DNA from: Micropterix aruncella
Lineage: Eukaryota; Arthropoda; Insecta; Lepidoptera; Micropterigidae
Assembly (NCBI GenBank): GCA_944548615.1
Contig: CALYMY010000059.1
Location: 1-64,000 of the forward strand
Length of the DNA: 64,000 bases
Direction: 5' to 3'
A program made the translations under genes and the position numbers. This document shows positions 1 through 11,450 of the stretch, piece by piece (the stretch's first letter is position 1; every line of letters starts with the position of its first letter). The notes under the pieces are model-generated. The model was given only the letters and a program-made list of their open reading frames with translations, did no database searches and was not told the DNA's origin.

Positions 1-93
1 TTTTTTTACACTTCTGGGGGGTGAGCAGTGGATTCCGGACTTACGAACCGGCTGTGGTAGGTTTAGGACAGCTGTCTTGCCACATGTGAGCGT

Positions 94-1400
94 TCACCTT
101 GCCACCCATTCACTCCCCCTTCGAAGCCATAGAATTTGAGATGCGCAAATCGCAGTTTTAGATAATTTTTCTAAGAAAGAGTTGATTATTTTTCTGGAAA
201 GGCCAAGATCTTTAAAGAGGTGAAATAGAGATTTAGCTGGCAGGCCACGAGCGCCAACTTCCACCGCGTGAAGGTGAACAGTGAAGCCGTTCCGGGTTAC
301 GGCATTTGCAAGATCATGGTATTTATTTAATTTGTACTCGTGGTCTTTTGGGATATTTGATTCCCATGGAACAGTTAATTCTACAATAAGAGCCACCTTC
401 CGAGATAGAGAGTAAAGAGTTATATCTGGACGGAGGGCTGTGCATCCGAGACTTTCAGGGAATTTATACTGCTTAGAGACCGAATCAACCTCCAGAATCC
501 AATCTGTAGCTTTCTCGATTATTGAGAAAGGTTTTGTAGTTAAATGTTTTTTGCCTTTAGAGCCATCCCGCACAAACTGTATTGGGGGTTTGGAGGATAC
601 TGTCAAACCCTTGTTGGCACGAGCCACTGAGAGACTAATTACCTCGCGAATAACAGCGAGAACTTTGTCATGGCGGTAAGTGTACCGTCCTTGATCTAAG
701 GCCACCTTGCAGCCAGCTAGAATGTGTCTAGCTGTGCAAGGGGTATTGCTACAGAGGGGACAAGAACTATCCTCGGCAAAGCTCCAACGAGCGAGGTTAC
801 TGGGGTCTGGAAGTGTATGCTGAAAGGCATTCAAATAAAATTTCAGCATCTCTGGCGTCCAGTCATAGAGCATTACCTTCCAGTGCATTGGAGGCGGAAT
901 GCAAAAGTCACCAATTGTTGTCCAATCATTCTGGCATTTAAGGCCAATAGCATGAGCCATACTCTTGCTGTCGTAATCTCCCCGCAAAAGAGACTTCTTC
1001 AAGTCCACGTCGCTCGTGGTTGTACTGCCATACCCCAGACCAGTGCCATTCTGGCTGATTCCAGTAAGGAACCTTTTGTGGAAGTCTACGCGGGCTTGTA
1101 GTTCATTTGAATCACTACAGCCACTTATTACGTGCTTCGATATTGCCGGATCTTTGGAATTGCACAGAATCGAATTTTTGGTTATTCTGGAGTTGGCGTA
1201 GAGCAGAGAGGGCAGTTTAAGCGCTAGCCCAAAATTTTGTTTGGACCTGAAGAGAGTCGAGGGGTCAGCTGGTTTGGCTAAGGACAGCCAGGATTTTTAA
1301 ACTAGCTGTCACCAGTGCATCTAGACGGGACAGTTGGGTTTGGTAAAATCGTAAATAAGAAAGGGCCATGACAAATGTGACGTTAGATAATTGTCATAGA
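94..1400 (-). pseudogene. C-terminal zinc finger and restriction-like endonuclease of the RLE LINE
   Basis: The open frame at 94-1008 (minus) has a zinc finger beginning CPLC and continuing with a His and a Cys in ARHILAGC. This is the CCHC knuckle that precedes the endonuclease in R2-type elements. About 115 residues later comes LRPDITLYS and then ALIVELTVPWE, the RPD...E core of the PD-(D/E)XK nuclease, followed by a conserved tail. The frame continues upstream to about 1400 as RT-thumb/connector-like sequence, with in-frame stops near 1310-1325. The role in a live element is to nick target DNA and prime reverse transcription. Upstream stops and frameshifts make this copy non-functional. 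Confidence 0.75.
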
Positions 1401-1408
1401 TCCAGGCC

Positions 1409-2665
1409 TTACGAGGGCCAGAAATTAGCAAGGCATCTATTTTCGCCAGGCAACTTTTGAAATGCTCTATAACATGATCGCCCGAGACGTCTTTTCCCTG
1501 ATGGGAATTTGCCGAGGAATTTGAAATGATTGTTTGGGTCTATAAGGGAGATATTAGAGCCCTTATAGACCAATTTGGGGTCATAGGATGTAAATTTTGT
1601 GCCCATGCGGGCGAGTCCAAGGCAAAAACATTTGGAGGGCTTCACTTTTATACAGCCTGACCAGTCGCAGAAAAGCTCCACTTTCTGTAATAGCAGGGAA
1701 AGCTGCTTGGGGCTTCTGGTGATGAAAGTTAGGTCGTCGGCAAATGCGAGGGCACGACGAGGTGTATTGGCCGTCTGTTTTAAAATGGTAGCCCCACTTC
1801 CTGTCAAACTGGCTCAGGCTTTCAGAAGTATATTAAAAACTATATTAAAAATCGTCGGGGAGAGGCAACAGCCCTGAAATAGTCCAATTGAATATGGTAT
1901 AGAGCGGGTAGTCCATTCTTGCGTTTTAACATGGAAAGTCAGACAGTTGTAGTAGGAGGCTACAATGTCACGCACGACTGGTGGGAAGTTGTACCAGCGG
2001 AGTGCAAAGTGGAGGAGACTGTGTCGGACTGACCCAAAGGCATTCTCTAGGTCGAGCCAGCATACATTGATTTGGCGTTCGTGCTGTCTCGCATCCCTGA
2101 TGGCAGCAGCCAGGAGAGAGTTGTGCTCGAGGCAGCCCGAGACGCCGCGCATGAAGCCTTTTTGAACTGATAGCAATTTTGGGTCATAGGACGTAAATTT
2201 TGTGTCTATGCGGGCGAGTCCAAGGCAAAAACATTTGGAGGGCTTCACTTTTATACAGCCTAACCAGTCGCAGAACAGCTCCACTTTCTGTAATAGCAGG
2301 GAAAGCTGCTTGGGGCTCCTGGTGATAAAAGTTAGGTCGTCAGCAAAAGCGAGGCACGACGATATGTATTGGCTGTCTGTTTTAAAACGGTAACCCCACT
2401 TCTTGTCGAACTGGGTCAGGCTTTCCAGCAGTATATTGAAAACGATATTGAATATCGTCGGAGAAAGGCAACAGCCCTGAAACAGTCCAATTGAATATGA
2501 TATAGAGCGGGTAGTCCATTCTTGCGTTTTGACATGGAACGTCAGACAGTTGTAGTAGGAGGCTACAATGTCACGCACCACAGGTGGGAAGTTGTACCAG
2601 CGGAGCTCAAAGTGGAGGAGACTGTGCCGACTGACCCAAAGGCATTCTCTAGGTCGAGCCAGCAT
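1409..2665 (-). pseudogene. Reverse-transcriptase domain of the RLE LINE, internally duplicated
   Basis: Two successive copies of the RT palm are read on the minus strand. Each has WLDLENAFGSVRH-like or SRHSLLHF sequence, then IGLFQGCCLSPTIFNIVFN (motif B region) and LAFADDLTFITRSPK (catalytic FADD, motif C). The second copy starts with QKGFMRGVSGCLEHN. The 1814-2665 frame runs through copy one into copy two and is cut by a frameshift near 1810; 1409-1807 continues copy two through FADD. A single live RT would have only one palm, so this is a tandem duplication with period about 603 bp, and the element cannot be active. Confidence 0.8.
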
Positions 2666-2712
2666 ACATTGATTTGGCGTTCGTGCTGTCTCGTATCCTT
2701 AATGGCAGCAGT
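1560..2712. repeat. About 603-bp tandem duplication inside RT
   Basis: Sequence at about 1560-2110 recurs at about 2165-2712 with scattered substitutions. Examples are the stretch beginning gcgggcgagtccaaggcaaa at 1608 and 2210, and ttggcgttcgtgctgtctcg near 2071 and 2673. The copies differ by point changes and small indels, so the duplication is not a very recent assembly echo. Confidence 0.8.
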
Positions 2713-2744
2713 ATTCTCGTAATCGAACCGCGTTCGGTAATTAA

Positions 2745-5700
2745 TATTCGCGAGTAATAGAGTACACCTTTCTCGCCGGACAAACGGCGAGAAACAATAA
2801 AAAAGTAGATGTTTTTGGCTCAGAAGCGGACGATCTCACCGTGCTAGACGTTGCTGGACCGCGATTGCCTGCAAACGATCTTTGGATATCTGGCGCTGCC
2901 GGAGTTGATACGGTCTGAGCGCGTTTCGAAACGGTGGCGTGCGGCGGTGTGCGAGTCGATCGCGTCGCTGCGTCGTCTCAGTACGGCGGCTGGCGGCCGC
3001 CGGCGACGACGGCCGTGCTGCGCGGCGCGCTGCGGCGCGTCGGCGCCGAGCTGCGCGAGCTGCGAATCGCCGCCTCGATCGCCAAGCTCAACGCGCGCGC
3101 GCTGCCGGTCGTGGCGCGCCTCTGCCCGCGCCTCGAGCGCCTCCAGGCCTACCGAGCGCCCCTCGCCGCTGTCCGCGTTGACGGCGCCGCTCAACAGCGA
3201 CGCGCTCAACGCCTTCGCCTGTCTCTCCGCGCTGCGTCTTTCGGGCTGCGGCGAGCTGTACGACGCCCACCTGGCCCCGCTGCTCTGCCGCCAGAACGCG
3301 CCGCTCCTCGAGCTGCGGCTCGAGGACGCGCCGATGGTGAGCGGCGCGTGTCTGGCCGACGCGGGCATGTGGGGCGCCCCGCTCGCTCTCCGGGCGCTCG
3401 CGATCGTTCGCGCGCCGCGGCTCTCGGGGGTACATGCTGAACCGAGGCGCTCCGCTCCTCGAGAACGTCGCGCGGCTGCGGCTCGAAAGCCTGCGCGACG
3501 AGTGCTGGCGAGCCTTGCCCGCCTTTCTCGACGCGCTTCCCAATCCCGGCCTTCTGCGAGACCTCTCCTTGATACGCTGCAACCTCGGTGAGTGACCGCT
3601 CGCCCGCTAACGGCTACCCCGGGATTCGCGCGTTCGAGTCGACGATCGATCTTTACGGTTTTCGCAGCGGACGGCGGACTCGGCGAGAAATTTGGCGAGC
3701 GCCGTCGGCAGATTCGTCGGTCTGAACAGGTTGCGTCTCGCGAGCAACTCGCTCGCGACCGACGAGACGCTGACGAGCGCATCGCGAGCGGCGCGCGACC
3801 TCGAATGGCTGGACGTGAGCGGCTGCCGCAACGTTTCGGAGGGCGCGCTCGTCGCCGCCTTGGAGCGGCTGCGCGGGCTGCGCGTGTTAGACGTGTCGCG
3901 CGCGTTCGTGCCGCTCGCCGCCGCGCTCGCCGCTGCTTCGCGCCTGCCGCGCCTGAGTGCGCTGCGCGTGCGCGACGCGTACGCCGTCGTCGCCGACGAC
4001 CTGGCCGCCGCGGTGCGCGCGTGCGGCGCGCTGCGCGAGCTGGACGCGCGCGGCACGCTCGCGGCCGACGACAGCGTGGTGGCCGCGGCCGTGGAGGCAG
4101 CCGAGGCGCGCCGCGCGTCGCCGCCGCTGCAGCTGCATGTGGTGCGCTCGGGCGTTGACCTCCGTCTGGCAGACGACGAGACGCCGCCCTCGAACCGCGT
4201 GCGCCTCGACTGGTCGGACGAGCATCGCGCCGGCTGCGTGGACGTGAATGACGATGATGACGATGATGACGAAGACGTCGACGATCTTTACGAATACATA
4301 GGTATGTCCCCTTTATATTTCGATCCCCTTTACAATTTGACGTATCGCGAACGCTTTGTGGCTTTCTTTTTTTTTTTGTAGTCGAGCGTACCCGAACGTA
4401 CGTACTACGGGTTGTTGCGTTCGGGCGTTTTTTCATTAGATTTCTTAAAAACAATAATTGTTTACAATATACCGGACAGTTTTTTTTTACACAAGAGACC
4501 CATTTATTACCATTTTAAGTATTTAGAATCCTAGGAACATCAAATATTAAAAAATGATATATGACCGAATGATACCTTCATGCCGAATTTCAGCTCAATC
4601 GGATAAAGCAATTAGGCGCTATCGTGGAGGAATACAAACTGTAACGGGAATAAAAGACAGATTACTTTAGAAATGGCGCCACCCCGTTTTTAAAGGAAAA
4701 CGTCGAAAACTAAATTTAAGGAAAATAAAAGAAACCAACAAAAAAAAGTACAAAAAAAATGAATCCAAACTCAGGGGGGGGGGGGGTATTAAACTTTTTT
4801 CTAATAATCTAGCCTAGAGGTAGGTTTTCCGCAAATAAAACAAATAAAATTCAGTGCAGAATTCTATATATTTGAAAACAAAATCAACCGTTCACAAAAA
4901 AACACCTTTTTAAGTTATAATTTACTATATTCGAATTTAATCGAAAATGGAATTGATGTACCCAAAAAAATAGGTTTTGTGACCCGAGACTACGCACAAG
5001 GCATTTAAATACAATAGTCCATGCGGAAAAAGGTGTGATTTTATAAAAAAAAACCGTAAACCCAAACTTGGAAAATGTGGTCGGTGATGACAGGTCGACA
5101 ATAAAATTTGCGGCTTTATCCGATGTGAAACTGGAGGAATCTCCTTATTTTTTAACAGTCATACAGGTGTGCCCAAGAAAACTGGAACCAAAATGGAAAA
5201 AGATCGACCTGAATCATTGCGATCGCGAAAGCATTCCAACAAAAAAAGATGAAACAAAACTCAGCTGTGTTTCACGGCTAATTTACTTTACATATTTTAT
5301 TCTGCACTGTCGGTGGGCTGTTACCCGGCTTCCTTTTCGGTCTTAACCCTTGGAGTAAATGGGTATTTTCATGGATGCATCTGTCTCTTTTGCAGGATTT
5401 TCGGCGACATCGACTTAAAGTACTATAACTACGAAACTACTACACCAATCATAAAAAGAACAACTGCACAATGATTGCATTGAAATTTCGAATATAGAAT
5501 ATTGAAATATCATTTTGTAAAACAATTACATAATTATGATTAAATATGAGAACGTCAAAGAAGTGAAAAAACGCGGAACCAGATCTGGTCGTATCATACT
5601 CAACGGATAATTGTTTCACAACCAGATTTGGTCGTATCATACTCAACGGGTTAAAAGAGCATCTCCCCCGCCCCGACCATCTTCAAAACAGGAAATGAGT

Positions 5701-6542
5701 AACGGCAGGAACTCGTTTTGCCAACTCATCCATACCAAAAACACGAATGTATCTACTCTATGATGGCATAAATGGTAGATTTACTTCTGGTAAATGGTAG
5801 ATTACTACTAGAATTTTAATAAAAGTAAAAGTTTACATTCTGTTTTCTTTTTAATTAGGATTATAATTTAATACTTGAAATTTATTTATTTAGTTATTTA
5901 TTTTTAATAAGGTTATTTCAATAATGGCAACACTAATGTTATGGACATCTAACAGCTGTCAATGAAAATTTGAGAATTTCGTAAAATCAAAAATAAACAA
6001 CTTTTCGGGACATGAAAAGGTTATATAAAACCCTGAAAACTAACCTTTTCTTATATTTCGTGACACAAGCGCGAAAAAAAAGGAATTTCTGTTACAACAC
6101 ACACACACAGTCTCACAGACATACTTTAGTCTGGAAATAGTCAATCGTTTCGGGAGGGGGGGGGGGGGGGTTAAAATATATGTATCCGTCTTCATCATGA
6201 TTTTTTTCAAGCACGTTCACAATACTTTCCTTACCAAGAAAGTAATATAGTATGAAAATACTACAAAAATACTACTTCAGGGGGATTGGGGGGGGGGGGC
6301 TGTGGTGGGGGAGGGGGGATGCGTGAGAGGGGGGTTGCAGATGGGGGCGAGGGTTGGGGGGCTGTCTACTTGCCGGGAAGGTTTTGGGGTGAGCTAACCG
6401 ATTTTCATTACGTTTTTTTCCAGATGGTTTGGAAGTGGATCACTCGGACCTCGATTCGGATAATGATTCGGATAATGATTTGGAAGACGTTTTCAACATG
6501 CACTTAGAGTGGGGCGTCTTCCCTGGATTCTACCCTGGATAA
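2745..6542 (+). CDS. F-box/leucine-rich-repeat protein gene, at least three exons, several apparent frameshifts
   Basis: An F-box (CLQTIFGYLALPELIRSERV...KRWRA, about 2860-2950) is followed by LRR-like segments such as LRELRIAASIAKLN, LSALRLSGCGEL, LLELRLEDAPMVSG and LEWLDVSGCRNVSE. It ends in an acidic tail (run of Asp at 4246-4290). F-box/LRR proteins normally act as substrate adaptors of SCF ubiquitin ligases. Exon A runs to donor GTGAGT at 3588; exon B is 3668-4301 (acceptor TTCGCAG, donor GTATGT at 4302); exon C is 6424-6542. The exon B/C phase joins exactly and the tail stays Asp/Glu-rich (DSDNDSDNDLEDVF) to a TAA at 6540-6542. Exon A needs single-base corrections near 2850, 2980, 3160 and in the G5 run at 3426-3430, and the A/B phase is off by one. 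No start ATG is identified; the frame reading SEADDLTVLD just upstream is open back to 2745. It is either a decaying gene or a real gene with sequence indels. Confidence 0.65.
5347..5650. mobile_element. piggyBac-type MITE, 304 bp, flanked by TTAA
   Basis: TTAA occurs at 5343-5346 and 5651-5654, directly flanking CCCTTGGAGTA at the left end and TACTCAACGGG at the right end. These are inverted copies matching at 9 of 11 positions and beginning with CCC, as in the piggyBac superfamily. The right end contains two direct copies of a 27-base subterminal repeat (about 5580-5608 and 5623-5650, sharing ggtcgtatcatactcaacgg). There is no coding capacity. It would depend on a piggyBac transposase supplied elsewhere; the piggyBac at 9802-14335 has different end sequences, so it is probably not the source. 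Confidence 0.7.
6279..6395 (+). other. G-rich cluster, potential G-quadruplex
   Basis: Many runs of 3 to 13 G occur within about 115 bases on the coding strand of the F-box gene, ending about 30 bases before the acceptor of its last exon. A separate run of about 16 G lies near 6156. The pattern of four or more G-runs with short loops fits the usual G4 rule. No function can be shown from sequence. Confidence 0.5.
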
Positions 6543-7600
6543 GTGCTCCCCTGAAATTGGTCAATAATACACGTTTAAAATATTTCCATGATGATGGTAG
6601 ACTGAAAAGAAAATGTATTTTTTTATAAGATAAAAAACTAATAATTAAGGGATTTTCCTCAGTCAATATGAGAACCTTACCCTCGGTAACATTCGCCAAC
6701 GAATTGAGATTGTGCTGAGTCGCGCGCCGCGCTCATTTGCTTTCCTGTTATTTAGTTTACTACATGTTAAAGTTTATTTCTATAGGAATAGTTAAAAAAA
6801 ACAGGAAATTGTCAGTAAGTATTTTTAACAATATCATTATTATTGTTACGTTTATTTTTGTGATCTATTATAAAGACGTAATAGCTACATACATTGTTGT
6901 TTAATATTTGAAACATTTGCAGCTTCGGTTCTTAACTGCTAAGGTGCTTTAGTCGAAGAATTTTAGGAAATTCGATTCAAGAAATTAGAAGGAAATTAAA
7001 ATTGGTAGAGTGGTTCAGTAAGCTCTATTACTATCCATAATATTTAGTAAGCCCTATTATCCATAAAACTTTAAAAAAAACGGTCGTGTCACCTCAACAC
7101 TTTTCCGGCAAGTAGTTAGGAATTTTCTTCATCTGAATATTGTTTTCATAAAGAAAATCGATGAGCATTTGGTAAAAATTCCTATTAATATGCGACACAA
7201 CGTAATGAAAATTTGAATTTCGAAAACGCATCATCTCATTCAATTTAAAAACAAAATTGCAAACGCGGGTCGCCGTGAGCTTTTGAATTCCAATTTCGAA
7301 CGAATACGCATGGCAAGCGTCGCCGCTTTTGGGGGCCCTACTATTTAATTTATGTATGGTGGACTTTAAATTTTATTTGTGTCGCTTGTATTAGGGGGAC
7401 CAAAAAGGAATAAAAATTTCTTCGATAAGCTCATTCAAAGCTAGTCTGTGTCGAGACACGGTTCTGCTAACACGTAAGTTTTGTTCTTACGTTAAAGCTA
7501 TGGTAGTAAATTTTCAATTTTTAGTCAAAAAAATAAAAATAATTTTCTTTTTTTAATTTAGATTTTTTTTTAAATCATATTTTTTTTAACAATAAAAAGT
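6543..7600. other. AT-rich spacer, 3' flank of the F-box gene
   Basis: Probable 3' UTR of the F-box gene followed by non-coding AT-rich DNA. No clear AATAAA is found close behind the stop codon. Nothing else is supported here. Confidence 0.4.
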
Positions 7601-7639
7601 TTTTTGTTAGATCAAGGAATGAAGGCAAACGAAGGAGGG

Positions 7640-8300
7640 GAAAAACCGGTACTTATGGGAACATTCTGAAACTAAACAAGTGTCATCGGTGGTTTAAAAA
7701 GTTTAAAAATGGAAATCGGAATCTCAAAGATGTCGCACGAATAGGACGACCCTAAAAATTAGAGGATGATATCCCGATGGCAAGGGTGAAGTCAGATCCT
7801 TATCAAACATCTGTGGAATTATCATTATAGATTGACTCTCCATGGTCTACAGTTCAAGGTCATCTACGTCGCATAGAAAAATTGTACAGGCAAGGAATTT
7901 GGGTTCCTTATGAATCGATCAACGTCGTACCGTACGCGAATTTCTTTTTTCTTGGTATGATGCCGATCTGTTTATGCGGCGAATTGTAACTGAAAATGGG
8001 AAGTATATGCTGTACAATAATTCTGCCTGAAAAAACAATGGCTTTCTTCCGGAGAAGTACCGCTTCCGACCCCTCAACCATAACTAAAAGTAAAGAAGGT
8101 CCTTGTTTGTGGTAGGATTTTTCTGGAATTGTACAATATAAATTGCTCCAACCTGGTCAGACCGTTAGAACAGTCTAGTGGGAACAGGTCGAGCGAATAA
8201 AATAAGAACTGATTTTTAAAAATCTGTTTTGATCAATAACACAGAGAAGATCTTTCAACAATATACCGCGAGGACCCATGCTACAAAAATAACAGGAAAA
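7640..8300 (+). pseudogene. Dead mariner-type transposase
   Basis: Reading across stops on the plus strand gives mariner-like segments in order. These are an HTH-end block WFKKFKNGNRNLKDVARIGRP (about 7690-7755), then STVQGHLRRIEKLYRQGIWV, and then RRIVTENGKYMLYNNSA near 7977-8028. The last matches the family's first catalytic block, where RIVTGDEKW is usual; here the catalytic Asp position reads Asn, as expected for a decayed copy. Later fragments (FFWNCTI, APTWSD) continue the family order. Stops and frameshifts are frequent. Terminal repeats were not located with confidence; the element probably spans roughly 7.4-8.5 kb. Confidence 0.65.
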
Positions 8301-8489
8301 AATAAGAGAGCTTCGATTGGATCACTGGAATCGCTACATCGGATTAAATTAACATAAATAAATCGTGTTTAGTTTCAAATGATAGGTTTGATTATTTTCC
8401 GGAAATGAAAACCACAAATATTTTATTAAAAAAACTAATAAAAATAAGTTCACTTTCTGTAACGGCAGTCGTGTTTTTTATTCTTTTAA

Positions 8490-9480
8490 TATACAGGTGA
8501 GTTTTAATTAACCGGCATCCATGGAACCCGTGACAACCTACAATGAAGCTTTAATTTTCAAAAAACAGTGTAGTAATGTCAAAGGGTAACGAGAAATACA
8601 AATTTCTCTTTAATGATCGAAAGTTTGAGATGCTGTGCATGTGTACAAAACAGAATGGCCTTCAGCGCCTAATCCTAAGGCCGTTTCCGTCGATGTGGAC
8701 TTTGATGTGGATTGTCACCAATTTTCAGGGTGTTGAACGTTTTCTCGTTTCTCGTACTAAGGGGCTCTCTAGACGATCAAGCATGCTTGTCAAGCATCGC
8801 GTTGCGGGCTGGGAAGGGATCATAAACCGCAGGAAATATGCAAATATTTTTCTTAAATATTTACGAAAAATGCCTAATTTTGTAGTTTATACCAGGGAGT
8901 CTAAGTTCTAGCTTAGTGCTAAGATGTGCTAGCTTAGTGCTAGCCCTTACTTCTAAAGGCACGATCACATTCTGCAAAAATAAAGCATTTAATCTTTTTA
9001 TACATTCTTAATTTATCATGAAACGTATACAGTGAGTTTTTAATTAGTGACATCCTTGTATTGGGTGAATCAGTACGACAAAATAAGAAAAAAAATTAGG
9101 TAAAAAAAAATGGAATTAAAAAGAAAAGAGTTTTTTTTGGCAATTTTACAAATTACACCGTGAATTTTTAAATTAATGGCATCCTTCTAGTGGGGAAATC
9201 AGTATGAGTAAGTAAGTAACTTTTGATAAATATTTGTGTAAAAAATTGTTTTTTTCCAAAAATTTCAAATTTGAAAATTTGCCGAAAAGCTATACAGCAA
9301 AGTGATTTGAGAGTGCTGAATTTGACAGATAGCAAATACATAGGAGACGTACTTACATTAAAGGATTTTCCGCCTTTAAGACTTCGAGTTTTTTTTTCGG
9401 TTTTTACACAATGAAATACACCATCATTTTTAAACGCATTATTCATTAAGTATACATTTAATTAAACGAATGGGAAACAA
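8490..9480. repeat. Decayed repeat region with three related short motifs
   Basis: Three diverged copies of a 30-50 base motif built around gtgagtttttaattagtgac lie at about 8494, 9029 and 9160. The last two also share a following (g)aatcagta block. No gene is recognised; open frames here (for example 8576-8911) have no recognisable domain. Confidence 0.35.
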
Positions 9481-10197
9481 AAATCTAAAATAGTACTCTC
9501 CAGGGCTGCGATGTTTTCATCCGTAAAGTTTGTTTACGATTTTGACCAGACACACGTTAGCAATGTCCATGGGCAACGTTGCCAGTATTACACCAGTTAA
9601 ATGCATTTAACGTTTATGCTAATTTAAATCTTTTCCAAATTTTCGATCTCTCAGTTTCGAGCTCTCAAATGTTTTTTTGAGAGGTTGTTTACAATGCAGG
9701 TTTAATGGGGTCCCTTTATCGCTAGCGAACGATCGCCCTTCATCCACATCTCAAAGAAAAAGCGTATCCTTTTGGAAAATAAAATAATATGTCTTCATTA
9801 ACCCAGATTCCCCGAAGGTCCTTTATAAAGGTCGAGTGACAAAAATAATATTTTAAATTTTATGAGGGTAGTTTGATATCTTGTGTCAGCACAAACGCAA
9901 AGAGGGAGTTAGTTATTATTATATTTCGTGTGTTGAGTGAAGCACAGTTGTGTTTTGTCGATTTCAAAATAATACCAATAAAAAAATATGTTAACTTTCA
10001 GGTGAGTGTTTTTTAAATCTTTTATTGTTTGAAATACATTTGAATCGTGGTTTAATATAAGAAATAACTTATATTTCATAGCTAACCTTTAATTTTTAGA
10101 TTTATTATTTATTTCGATTATTTTTAGGGTATTTTAATTATTCGACCTTTATAACGGACCTTAGTAAAATACACTATCAAATTTTGCCTATTTCAGA

Positions 10198-11450
10198 AAA
10201 CACTTGAAATTGCACGAAATCATTGAGGCGTTGGAGGCTGATGATGATTTTATTGTGCCAGATACTATTTATATTAATCCTCCTGAAAACGCAAATGAAT
10301 ACAACACCGATGAGGATTCTGGTGCTGAGGATTCAGTAATATTATCAAATGGCCCACCTACATTTTTGCGATAATGCTTACCTTGACCCCAATGAAAAGT
10401 TTGCAAAGATGCGTCCACTTTTTGATAAACTGAATGCAAACTTTATGGAATTTTCACCAGATGAAGAGTGGCACAGCTTTGATGAGGCCATTGCTCCATA
10501 CTTTGGTGCCCATCCTTGCAAACAATTTATTCGCATGAAACCTATCAAATGGGGATACAAGTTCTGGGTAGGTGCAACCAGGCTTGGTTATGTATTATGG
10601 TTTAGCCCTTATCAAGGAGCTTCTACAGAAATACCAGTGGAATACAAAAAATACGGCTTAGGCGGCTCTGTCGTACTTCAATATGCAGATAAACTCCAAG
10701 AGAGTAAGTCAACTATAAAAAATTGACAATTCTTTTTTGAAAACTTTTTCACATCAGTGCCGCTTTTGTATGAACTGAAACTGAGAAATATAAAGGCAAC
10801 AGGAACGATCAGAGAAACCAGACTCTCACCGTGTCCTCTTCCTAAAAACAACGTTTATAAACAAACAGAGCGTGGGTCATTTGATTTCAGAACCTCCAAG
10901 CAAGTGGAATGACAACAGCGTCGTCACTGTTGCCTCTAACTCTGAATCTGTATACCCCACTCAGAGTGTGAGGCGTTTTTCACTGAAAGAAAAAAAGTAT
11001 ATTCAAGTTCAGCAACCTAAAAGTATAAAACTGTATAATGAGAACATGGGGGGTGTAGATCGCTCAGATCAAAACATCAGTCTATACAGAACCACGATAA
11101 GAGGCAAGAAGTGGTATTTTCCACTATTTACTTTTTCCATTGATATGACATGTCAAAATGCTTGGCAATTATATAAAGGAGATGGTGGTTCTATGGATCA
11201 ACTGGCATTCGTGTAACTATTGCACTTTTGAACAAGCATAAGAAAGCTGGAAGTCGACCTCCAGTCAGGAAAAATGATTCTTTGTTAGAAAATATCAGGT
11301 AGACAATGAAGGCCATTTAATTTCTTACAAAGAAAACCAAACTAAATGTGCTTTTTGCCATAAAAAGTCTCAATTCTACTGTGTAAAGTGTGAGAAAACC
11401 TAACACCCTAAAGACTGCTTCATAAAATATCACACTAAGTAAATATTTAC
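10198..11450 (+). pseudogene. piggyBac transposase, broken
   Basis: An acidic N-terminal segment (EALEADDDFIVPDTIY, 10228-10275) starts after an acceptor tttcag at 10197. The DDE core follows: KMRPLFDKLNANFMEFSPDE...SFDEAIAPYFGAHPCKQFIRMKP...GYKFWVGA (10349-10726). A third piece, 10734-10913, reads NFFTSVPLLYELK...ATGTIRETR...ERGSFDFR, where the usual catalytic Asp before NFFTS is Glu. The next piece, 10872-11216, has YNENMGGVDRSDQNISLYRTTIRGKKWYFPLF, the conserved third-acid block. A degraded Cys/His RING-like tail lies near 11340-11440. Four frames are needed, so it is inactive. A short upstream ATG exon at 9988-10001 with donor GTGAGT is possible, but its phase does not match. Confidence 0.8.

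Larger units (their letters stand above)
1..2712 (-). mobile_element. 3' part of an RLE-type non-LTR retrotransposon (R2/NeSL/R4-like)
   Basis: The minus strand carries reverse-transcriptase palm, thumb, zinc-finger and restriction-like-endonuclease pieces in the order typical of early-branching LINEs that encode a PD-(D/E)XK endonuclease after RT. The plus strand starts with seven T, which would be the A-tail of the element, and about 90 bases of 3' UTR follow. The 5' end is missing: homology stops near 2712, just upstream of the F-box gene. The coding region is broken by stops and frameshifts and holds an internal tandem duplication, so this copy is dead. Clade assignment is by motif only; R2, R4, NeSL and Hero all share this layout. 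Confidence 0.8.
4302..6423 (+). other. Last intron of the F-box/LRR gene
   Basis: GT donor (GTATGT at 4302) and AG acceptor (tttttttccag ending 6423) frame a 2.1 kb AT-rich intron. It contains a G13 run near 4777, a piggyBac-type MITE at 5347-5650, a long G-run near 6156 and a G-rich cluster at 6279-6395. No other coding sequence is seen in it. Confidence 0.6.

Noticed and set aside
2844..4454. 536-codon minus-strand frame, very Arg/Ala-rich
   Set aside because: It is the antisense shadow of the GC-rich F-box/LRR gene; composition is driven by GC and it has no domain.
8576..8911. 111-codon plus-strand frame
   Set aside because: No recognisable domain, lies in a field of decayed repeats; no supporting signals.
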